Source of the DNA: Propionibacteriaceae bacterium
GTDB taxonomy: Bacteria; Actinomycetota; Actinomycetes; Propionibacteriales; Propionibacteriaceae
Assembly (NCBI GenBank): GCA_031268065.1
Contig: JAIRXX010000105.1
Location: forward strand, 1 to 5,112
Direction: 5' to 3'
Length of the DNA stretch: 5,112 nt
Below the pieces are notes generated by a model. The model did not search any database, was not told the origin of the DNA, and worked only from the letters and a program-made list of their open reading frames with translations. This document shows positions 1-5,112 of this stretch, piece by piece. A program made the translations under genes and the position numbers. Position 1 is the first letter of the stretch. Every line of letters starts with the position of its first letter.

Positions 1-768
1 AACGCCTTCCGCGACGCCGCGAAGAAACTCACCGTGGCCGACGGCAAGGGCAAGGTCACCCAGTGGGGTTACGGCGCGGGCGACTGGTGGCCGTGGTACA
101 TGACGTGGTTCTACCAAAACGGCGGCAAGGTGCTGGACGACCAAGGCAAGCCGGTGGCGAATTCCACTGAGAACGTGGAAGCGCTGCAGTTCTACAACGA
201 CATGGTTTTCACCGACAAATCGGTGTTGTCCCCGCTCGACTACGCCGACCAAGGCTTGGACAACGGCTAGCCTGACCCGCTGTTCGTACAGGGCAAGCTG
301 GCGATGGAAGTCACCGGATTCTGGAATATCTCATCGCTGAAAGACTCTGACCTGAACTGGGATATCGCGCCGCTGTGGCACGGCAAGGTGAACGCCGTCC
401 CGGCATTCTCTTCCGCGCTGGCAGTATCGGCGTCCAGCAACAACAAAGAGGCCGCCGCCAAGCTCTTGGTTTTCCTGACCTCCGCCGCCGGGCAGCAGCC
501 CATCGCCACCAGCGGCTTGGACGTGCCCTCGAACCTCGCCGCCGTCGCCGATCCGACCTTCCAGCAGCCGGATTGGAATACCGCTGGAGTTGACCTTTCA
601 GCATTCACTTCCGCCGCCGCCGACGTGTATGCGCCGCCCTTCGTGCCGCAGTGGAATGAAATCCAAAAGGCGTTTACCGACGGGTTGGCCGACACCTACA
701 CCAACAAGCAGTCCGTCAAGGATGGCCTAGACAAAGTGCAAGCCACGCTGGAGAGCCTGCTGAAATAG
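1..768 (+). pseudogene. Sugar ABC transporter solute-binding protein, C-terminal part, interrupted by an in-frame TAG
   Basis: This is the 3' part of an extracellular solute-binding protein of the family-1 (MalE-like) type, which captures a sugar outside the membrane and delivers it to the permeases. The reading frame is open from base 1, so the gene starts upstream and the signal peptide is not visible. Supporting motifs are a Trp-rich stretch followed by FYQNGG (residues 28-42 of the visible part), FVQGKLAMEVTGFWN after the stop, and NNKEAAAKLLVFLTSAAGQQ, the usual 'NKEAAWKFIKFLTSPEGQ' region. The natural end is TAG at 766-768. A TAG at 268-270 (visible codon 90) cuts the gene, yet homologous reading continues in the same frame immediately after it (PDPLFVQGK), so a single base change is enough to explain it. 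An ATG at 304 could restart translation, but the product would lack the N-terminal lobe and the signal for export. Neighbouring permeases support the role. Family assignment is firm; the sugar is unknown. Confidence 0.88.
268..270 (+). other. Premature in-frame amber stop inside the binding-protein gene
   Basis: The codon TAG lies between ...GLDNG and PDPLFVQGK. Both sides belong to the same frame and the same protein family. One substitution from TGG, CAG, GAG, AAG, TCG, TTG or TAC/TAT would create it, and the original residue cannot be told from this window. No insertion or deletion is needed. Confidence 0.9.
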
Positions 769-773
769 CCCTT

Positions 774-811
774 TTCGGGGCCGGGCGACCGATGCGGCGT
801 CCGGCCCCGAA
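774..811 (+). promoter_or_regulatory. Intergenic hairpin between binding-protein and permease genes
   Basis: Bases 774-784 (TTCGGGGCCGG) and 801-811 (CCGGCCCCGAA) form a perfect 11-bp inverted repeat. It can extend inward by a G-U pair and two more G-C pairs, leaving a loop of about 10 bases. It starts 6 bases after the binding-protein stop codon. No T-run follows it, so it is not a classic intrinsic terminator. In many sugar ABC operons a hairpin at this position protects the upstream mRNA or limits read-through, so that more binding protein than permease is made. That role here is inferred from position and structure. The rest of the gap, to 836, holds only the ribosome binding site of the next gene. 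Confidence 0.6.
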
Positions 812-825
812 CTCAATCGATCTCT

Positions 826-834
826 GAAGGGGGG
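826..834 (+). promoter_or_regulatory. Ribosome binding site of permease 1
   Basis: The purine run GAAGGGGGG ends 5 bases before the ATG at 840. The preceding codon, GTG at 837, is also a possible start, but it lies only 2 bases from the run. The spacing and the commoner codon favour ATG 840. Confidence 0.55.
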
Positions 835-1383
835 CCGTGATGGACACCATAGCCAAGCGTGGGCGATTTGGGGGATTCCCTAGCAAACTGCGCCGTCGGG
901 AGACGCTGCTTTTCTACGCTTTTATCTCGCCTTGGATCATCGGGTTCACCATCTTCACCGCGATACCGATGATTTCTTCCGCCTATCTGTCGCTGACCGA
1001 TTGGGATTCCTTCCAGACGCCGAATTTCATCGGCCTTGATAACTACGCTAAAATCTTCATCGAAGACCCGCTATTTTGGCCAGCCCTCGGCCATACACTT
1101 TATTTCGCCGCCATTTCCGTGCCGCTCTCGCTGCTTATCGCCCTGTTCTTGGCTAACCTGCTGGCGAAGCCTTTCCGGGGCGCAAAATTCTTCCGCACCG
1201 TGATCTACATTCCGGCGCTCGTCCCACTGGTCGCCGCCGCCATGATTTTCCGCTGGCTGCTCGCTCCGCAATCTGGGCCGATAAATGGGTTCCTGGCACT
1301 TTTCGGCATTGAAGGCCCCGCCTGGCTATTGGATTCCGATTGGGTCATCCCCGCCATTATCCTGCTGGCGTTGTGGCAGGTGG

Positions 1384-1391
1384 GCGCTGGC
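1384..1391 (+). other. Probable deletion junction with 8-base microhomology
   Basis: The sequence GCGCTGGC reads as part of VGAG in the upstream permease frame and as part of ALA in the downstream one. Both readings suit the family at their respective positions (QVGAG before the EAA loop, ALAWVLF in the last helix). This is the pattern left when a deletion joins two copies of a short direct repeat. The change of frame requires a lost length of 3n+2 bases. Comparison with usual family length suggests about 240-285 bases lost, which is an estimate. Confidence 0.65.
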
Positions 1392-1469
1392 TTGGGTGCT
1401 GTTCGCCATTGTCATGGTCTTCACCGGAGTCGTCATCCGCTCTTCCAACGCCTGGGTTTTCTATGAGAC

Positions 1470-1474
1470 GGAGG
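1470..1474 (+). promoter_or_regulatory. Ribosome binding site of permease 2
   Basis: GGAGG lies 7 bases before the ATG at 1482 and within the coding end of permease 1. The shifted permease-1 frame stops at 1464-1466, just upstream of this site, so ribosomes could still reach and reinitiate at permease 2 despite the frame change. Confidence 0.75.
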
Positions 1475-1481
1475 TTCGTTC

Positions 1482-2354
1482 ATGAGCCGCCCCACAGTCC
1501 GCAAACGCCCAGCAGAGAGCGCCCACAGCGCAATGCGCTACGCCATCCTAACTGTGGTTTCCGCGATCTTGATGGCCCCGTTCGTCTTCATCATCTCGAT
1601 TTCGCTTTCCTCCGACCAAACCACCAAGAAGCTGTCCTTTACCTTCTGGCCCAGCGAATTCCATTTAGAGAATTTTGTCCGCGCTTTCACCTCGAATCTG
1701 CCGATGGGGCGCTTCCTGTTGAACTCAGTCGTCATCGTATTTTTCTCCTGTATCTTCATGACGCTCTCCTCGGCGGTCGTGGCCTACGGCTTCGCCAGGC
1801 TGCGCGCGCCGGGGAAGAATATCCTTTTCATGGTGTTGCTCTCCACGATGATGATTCCCGGCGAGGTGCTGTTGATTCCGCAATTCATTATCTTCAGGAA
1901 CTTTGGCTGGATTGACACACTGCTTCCTATTATCGTGCCAAACTTGTTTGCCAACGCCTACAACGTATTCTTGATGCGCCAATTCATCAGCCGCATTCCC
2001 AAAGAATTGGACGAGGCCGCGCAACTGGACGGGCTGGGGCAGTTCGGCATCTTCTCCCGGATGGTGCTGCCGCTGATGAAGCCGATCCTGGTGGCGGTGG
2101 CGATCTTCACCTTCACCTTCAACTGGGGCTACTTCTTCGGGCCGCTGATCTACATCAATTCGACCGAGAATATGCCGCTGGCCCTTGGCATCCAAGTGCT
2201 CTCCGCGACCAGTTCGGGGGCGCAAACCCCGCCGTGGAATATGGTCATGGTTGGCGCGATGATTTTGATCATCCCGATGATCGCGGTCTACCACTTCGGG
2301 CAGAAATACCTCTACGAAGCTGGCTTGGTCAGCGGAAGCGCAGGGCTGAAATGA
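1482..2354 (+). CDS. Sugar ABC transporter permease, MalG-like (complete)
   Basis: This is the second membrane subunit of the importer, 290 residues, the usual length for MalG-type permeases. TM1 lies at about 20-41. It is followed by the typical periplasm-side region SFTFWPSEFHLENFVRAF (52-69), then TM2 about 80-102, TM3 about 113-137 and TM4 about 146-168. The cytoplasmic EAA loop (178-197) begins EAAQLDG and ends RMVLPL, the segment that binds the ATPase subunit. TM5 is about 201-224 and TM6 about 253-272, followed by the terminal FGQKYLYEAGLVSGSAGLK, a family-typical end (Gxxxx-GxxxGAVK type). The start is ATG 1482, supported by GGAGG 7 bases upstream, and it overlaps the end of permease 1 by ATGA. 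The stop overlaps the GH35 start in the same way. No defect is visible. The sugar carried cannot be read from the sequence; the GH35 neighbours suggest a galactoside. The ATPase is not in the window. Confidence 0.93.
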   Translation: MSRPTVRKRPAESAHSAMRYAILTVVSAILMAPFVFIISISLSSDQTTKKLSFTFWPSEFHLENFVRAFTSNLPMGRFLLNSVVIVFFSCIFMTLSSAVVAYGFARLRAPGKNILFMVLLSTMMIPGEVLLIPQFIIFRNFGWIDTLLPIIVPNLFANAYNVFLMRQFISRIPKELDEAAQLDGLGQFGIFSRMVLPLMKPILVAVAIFTFTFNWGYFFGPLIYINSTENMPLALGIQVLSATSSGAQTPPWNMVMVGAMILIIPMIAVYHFGQKYLYEAGLVSGSAGLK

Positions 2355-4978
2355 ATGGTGTTCGCCTTGCCGACTCCCAACTCCTGATCGACCAGACGCC
2401 CCGAGTGCTGCTCAGCGCATCGGTCTTCGGCTTCCGCATCGATCCTGACCAGTGGGCAGACCGCTTCCGCGCGGTGAAAGCGCTCGGCTACCACGCTATC
2501 GACGTGTACTTCCCCTGGAATTTCCACGAGGCCGCTCCGGGCAAATGGGACTTTTCCGGACGGCGCGACGCCGGCCGGTTCCTTGACCTCGCGGCGCAGG
2601 CGGGACTCTATGTGATCGCCCGGCCCGGCCCGTACATCTGCTGCGAATGGGACTCCGGCGGCCTGCCCGCGTGGCTCCCGCTCATTCCAGGCTTGCAGTT
2701 GCGCCAGAACGAGCCGGTCTACCTGGCTGAGGTGGAGCGCTGGTTCGACCAGATCATCCCGGTGCTCGCCAAACGCCAGCACGGCGCGGGCGGCTCGGTG
2801 ATCCTGGTGCAAGTGGAGAACGAGTTGGACTTCTTCGATTGCGAAGACCCGCCTGGCTACCTCGACGCCCTGGCCAAGATGGCCCTGGAACGCGGCATCG
2901 AGGTGCCGATCATCGGCTGTGCCGGACAAGGCGACCTCGCCAGGGCCAGCAGTCCGCTCGTCTTCCCGGCGGCGAACCTCTACCCGGCTGACGCCTCTCC
3001 CGATGTGGAGGCGTTGGCCGGACGCATGGGGGCGGCATTGGCCGAACGCGGACTGCCGCTGCTCGCCACCGAAACCAACCGCCAGCACCGCACGTTGAAG
3101 CGGATCGCCGCCAGCGGCGCGAAGCTGCTGGGGCCGTATCTGCAAACCTCCTGCTGGAATTTCGACTACGGGACGTCGGTGAACAACTGGGGCGACGTGC
3201 TGGGCTTCATGACCGCCGACTACGACTTTGCCGGGGTGATCGACCCTGCTGGCGGGGAACGGCCCGACGCCGCCGAAGCCCGCAGGCTGGCCGGGGTCAT
3301 CGACGCGCTCGGGGTGCGGCTCGCGGCGGGGCGGCCTGGAACCCCGCCTGCCTTGGAAGACGGAGCGAAACTGCCCACAGCGGCTATCGACCTGGATGGC
3401 GGTGGGCAGCTGTACTCGCTGGCCGCGCTGGAAGCCACTTCGGAGGTTTCAGTCCAGTTGGGCGATTTGGCGCTGCCGGTCACCGTCCCCGCGCAATGCA
3501 CGCTGCTGCTCGTCGGTTCGCTGCCCGTAGGCGTCGGGGCTGAATTGGCGGCTGCGTCCGCTGAGTTGGTTGGGTTGGAGACTTCGCCCCGGCTCACCCG
3601 GCTGGTCTTCGCCGCCCGCCGCGCGGAAACCGTCGTGATTCGCACGGGCGCGGTCATTTCCACACAGTGCGCTGGCGACATCGCGGTGAGCGCCGGTCCG
3701 CAAATCAGGATCAGCGGAAGCAGCGGCACAGCCCGTGTTGAGACAGAAAACGGCCTGCTCGAAGTGGTGCTCCAGTCCGCCGAACCTCAGCCCGCTGGCT
3801 GGCCGGGAGGCAAGGCCCAGCCGGTAAAACGGGTCGAATTGGGCTATCTGGAACCCGGCCAAGGCTGGACGTCCGTTGCCGGGCCAACCGAAGCCCTTCC
3901 CCTGGAACATTTTGGGGTCTTTAACGGCAATGGCCGCTATCGCACCCCTGGCATTCCAGCGGGAACGCTCGGGATGGTGCTCCGGGAGGCTGCGGACGTC
4001 ATCGCAGTCCGGCTCGGGGACCAGCTGCTCGATTGGCGGGCCAACGGCGGGAGCGACCTTTGGCTGCCATTCGGGGAGCGCGTCGTTTCGCCGGTCGGCT
4101 TGGAGGTCACCGCCCGCATCTGGGGCCATTCCAATTTCGACGATGGACGCCTGCCCTCGCTTCGGCTCGGTTCGCTGCGGGGAATCTCGGGAGCAGTCGC
4201 CGTCACCAGGGCCATCTCGCTGGATGAAGGCTGGGAAGTCGCCGCCAGCGAAAGCTCAGCCGTCGGCGTCCAGCCGCCGCCAAGCTGCCGCCTCGGCGGT
4301 TGGATGACCGCGAATTACCCCCAAACTGTCACTTACCGCCGCCGCCTCCCAGCCGATGCCGAAGACGCGCTCGCCCTGCATCTCAGTGGGGGTGCCTGCC
4401 GGATTGATGTTGGGGTGGACGGCATTGCCCGTGGCCGCTTGACGCCGCTGTGCCCGACGCTTTTTCTGGGCCAGCTTGATGCGGGCGCTGAACTGACCGC
4501 CACCGTGACGCGGACGTGGGGTGAGCCAGTCGGGAATCTGGAACTTCTCGTCGGCGCCGAACTTGGCCCTTGGACGGTGCAACGTCAAGCTACGCCTGAA
4601 TTGCTGGCCAGCCGCGCGGCAACCCCTCGTTCGGCAGCAGCCTTCCCGGTGGCGATTGGACCCGGAGCCGCCAGCTGGGCGCATATCGCCGCTGGCGAGC
4701 TTGGCCCGTTCTGCAACGGGAACGCGGTGATCCGAATGCGGGGCGAAGGTCTGCACGTCACAGCCTTCTCTGGAAATGCGAATCTGGGGCGGGTCTGGCT
4801 TGGCGGCATAGCGGGAGCCGCTCTGCGCGGCGGTCGGGGCGACCTCTTGCTCGTACCCGCGTCCGAGGCGCGGTACGGCCTGGACCTGTATCTGGAGGCC
4901 ACCCGTGCCAGCGGAGGCGTCCTCGAATCCGTGACAGTCGGCGGCCCGGTAGACCGCCCGGACAAGGAGGAGCTATGA
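2351..4978 (+). CDS. Glycoside hydrolase family 35 protein (beta-galactosidase family), divergent
   Basis: GH35 enzymes remove terminal beta-galactosyl residues by a retaining mechanism. This protein has 875 residues. The N-terminal TIM barrel (about 10-330) shows family signatures: GYHAIDVYFPWNFHEAAPGKWDF (46-68), ARPGPYICCEWDSGGLPAW (90-108), and VILVQVENE (150-158), in which E158 is the likely acid/base. ATET (239-242) offers E241 as the likely nucleophile, and SCWNFDYG (267-274) and TADYDFAG (288-295) match the later barrel strands. The remainder is beta-rich with jelly-roll-like motifs FNGNGRYR (524-531) and WGHSNFDD (591-598). There is no signal peptide, so it should act in the cytoplasm on imported sugar. 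Unusual points: the normal N-terminal HYFR is FGFR here (26-29), and the usual ENEYG is ENELD. ATG 2351 was chosen because it overlaps the permease stop (ATGA); an open frame extends upstream to 2234 but lies within the permease gene. The RBS is weak (AGGG, 2342-2345), so translation probably depends on coupling. Exact substrate uncertain. Confidence 0.9.
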   Translation: MNGVRLADSQLLIDQTPRVLLSASVFGFRIDPDQWADRFRAVKALGYHAIDVYFPWNFHEAAPGKWDFSGRRDAGRFLDLAAQAGLYVIARPGPYICCEWDSGGLPAWLPLIPGLQLRQNEPVYLAEVERWFDQIIPVLAKRQHGAGGSVILVQVENELDFFDCEDPPGYLDALAKMALERGIEVPIIGCAGQGDLARASSPLVFPAANLYPADASPDVEALAGRMGAALAERGLPLLATETNRQHRTLKRIAASGAKLLGPYLQTSCWNFDYGTSVNNWGDVLGFMTADYDFAGVIDPAGGERPDAAEARRLAGVIDALGVRLAAGRPGTPPALEDGAKLPTAAIDLDGGGQLYSLAALEATSEVSVQLGDLALPVTVPAQCTLLLVGSLPVGVGAELAAASAELVGLETSPRLTRLVFAARRAETVVIRTGAVISTQCAGDIAVSAGPQIRISGSSGTARVETENGLLEVVLQSAEPQPAGWPGGKAQPVKRVELGYLEPGQGWTSVAGPTEALPLEHFGVFNGNGRYRTPGIPAGTLGMVLREAADVIAVRLGDQLLDWRANGGSDLWLPFGERVVSPVGLEVTARIWGHSNFDDGRLPSLRLGSLRGISGAVAVTRAISLDEGWEVAASESSAVGVQPPPSCRLGGWMTANYPQTVTYRRRLPADAEDALALHLSGGACRIDVGVDGIARGRLTPLCPTLFLGQLDAGAELTATVTRTWGEPVGNLELLVGAELGPWTVQRQATPELLASRAATPRSAAAFPVAIGPGAASWAHIAAGELGPFCNGNAVIRMRGEGLHVTAFSGNANLGRVWLGGIAGAALRGGRGDLLLVPASEARYGLDLYLEATRASGGVLESVTVGGPVDRPDKEEL
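4964..4972 (+). promoter_or_regulatory. Strong ribosome binding site of the second GH35 gene
   Basis: AAGGAGGAG sits directly before the ATG at 4975, with AGGAGG ending 4 bases upstream of it. It is much closer to consensus than the site before the first GH35 gene, so the second enzyme may be translated more strongly or independently. Confidence 0.75.
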
Positions 4979-5112
4979 GCAGCTTCGAGATCAGCGGAAA
5001 CGAATTCCTGCTCGACGGGTCGCCGTTTCGCATACTCGCTGGGGCGGTCCACTACTTCCGCATCCACCCCGGACAGTGGCGCGACCGTATCGCAAAAGCC
5101 AAAGCGATGGGG
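4975..5112 (+). CDS. Second GH35 beta-galactosidase family gene, N-terminal 46 codons (cut by window end)
   Basis: The frame is open from ATG 4975 to the last base and has no stop in the window. The 46 residues contain EFLLDGSPFRILAGAVHYFR (10-29), then IHPGQWRDR (30-38) and KAKAMG (41-46). This is the classic start of GH35 beta-galactosidases, where 'LDGKPF.ILSGxIHYFR' leads into the first barrel strand; the His-Tyr belongs to the active-site region. There is no signal peptide, so a cytoplasmic enzyme is expected. The start overlaps the previous stop by ATGA and has a strong ribosome binding site. Aligned without gaps to the upstream GH35 protein, 16 of the 46 residues are identical, so the two are distant paralogues rather than a recent duplication. 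Whether the rest of the gene is intact cannot be seen. Confidence 0.88.
   Translation, partial: MSSFEISGNEFLLDGSPFRILAGAVHYFRIHPGQWRDRIAKAKAMG

Larger units (their letters stand above)
840..1485 (+). pseudogene. Sugar ABC transporter permease, MalF/UgpA-like, with internal deletion and frame change
   Basis: This is a membrane subunit of a binding-protein-dependent sugar importer. The first ~184 residues match the family: a basic N-terminus, TM1 at about 23-47, the region SLTDWDSFQTPNFIGLDNYAKI (49-71), TM2 about 84-108, TM3 about 119-140 within FRTVIYIPALVPLVAAAMIFRW, and TM4 about 168-184. After LWQVGAG the frame reads into an unrelated tail and stops at TGA 1464-1466. In the next frame, 1384-1485 encodes ALAWVLFAIVMVF and RSSNAWVFYE, the normal last transmembrane helix and C-terminus of these permeases, ending in TGA 1483-1485, which overlaps the next gene's ATG. 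Together the two pieces give about 214 residues against a usual 290-310. The missing part is the EAA loop and its flanking helices, which dock on the ATPase, so the product should not function. Start chosen at ATG 840; GTG 837 is the alternative and adds one residue. Confidence 0.85.

Noticed and set aside
268..270. TAG reassigned to an amino acid in this organism
   Set aside because: The same gene ends naturally in TAG at 766-768, right after a family-typical C-terminus. TGA reassignment is also unlikely, because TGA ends permease 2 and the first GH35 gene in clean ATGA overlaps.
774..811. Intrinsic transcription terminator
   Set aside because: The hairpin is strong, but the downstream side reads CTCAATCGA with no T-run. 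The T's (772-775) lie before the stem or at its base.
816..821. ATCGAT palindrome as a possible LacI-type operator
   Set aside because: It is only 6 bases long, has no recognisable flanking half-sites or promoter, and lies inside an operon. It is expected by chance.
1371..1400. Programmed ribosomal frameshift in permease 1
   Set aside because: No slippery heptamer is visible near 1380, and shifting frames here would still give a protein lacking the EAA loop. A deletion explains both the frame change and the missing residues.
2234..2350. Upstream extension of the first GH35 frame, with a start at 2234
   Set aside because: It would lie wholly inside permease 2 in another frame, and its residues do not resemble a GH35 N-terminus. 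ATG 2351 gives an ATGA overlap and lines up without gaps to the second GH35 start.
267..5067. Long open frames on the minus strand and in other frames (for example opposite 1725-2294, 2312-3145 and 3449-4129)
   Set aside because: They lie opposite or inside well-supported genes, have biased Arg/Pro/Ala/Ser-rich composition typical of shadow frames in G+C-rich DNA, and show no recognisable domains or ribosome binding sites.

Overview
The window is G+C-rich bacterial DNA with every gene on the + strand. It reads as one carbohydrate-uptake and degradation operon. In order it holds the 3' part of a sugar ABC-transporter solute-binding protein gene (1-768), a short hairpin-containing gap (769-836), two inner-membrane permease genes (840-1485 and 1482-2354), a complete glycoside hydrolase family 35 (GH35, beta-galactosidase family) gene (2351-4978), and the first 46 codons of a second GH35 gene (4975 to the window edge). 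The ATGA-coupled gene order and the permease sequences resemble high-G+C Gram-positive (actinobacterial) sugar operons. That assignment is an inference, because the window contains no taxonomic marker.

The genes fit one pathway. A lipid-anchored or secreted binding protein would capture a sugar, probably a galactose-containing oligosaccharide. The MalF-like and MalG-like permeases would import it. The GH35 enzymes, the first of which has no signal peptide, would split beta-galactosidic bonds in the cytoplasm. No ATPase gene is visible, so the ATPase must lie outside the window or be a shared MsiK/MsmX-type subunit. From permease 1 onward, each junction is an ATGA stop/start overlap (1482-1485, 2351-2354, 4975-4978), which points to translational coupling. 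The binding-protein gene is instead separated from permease 1 by a perfect 11-bp inverted repeat.

The main surprise is that two of the three importer genes are broken as read. The binding-protein gene has an in-frame TAG at codon 90 of the visible part (268-270), and its homologous reading resumes directly afterwards in the same frame. The first permease lacks the stretch of roughly 80-95 residues that should contain the EAA loop contacting the ATPase. Its normal C-terminus is present but in a different frame, and the join falls on an 8-base sequence (GCGCTGGC, 1384-1391) that fits both sides, which suggests an internal deletion at short direct repeats. Permease 2 and the first GH35 gene look intact. 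The locus could therefore be a recently disabled importer with surviving hydrolases, or a sequence or assembly defect.

The second point of interest is the tandem pair of unlike GH35 enzymes. The downstream one has the family's usual N-terminal His-Tyr, while the upstream one has Phe-Gly at the same position. I see no RNA genes, mobile elements, CRISPR arrays or phage genes, and no stretch over 300 bases without a gene.
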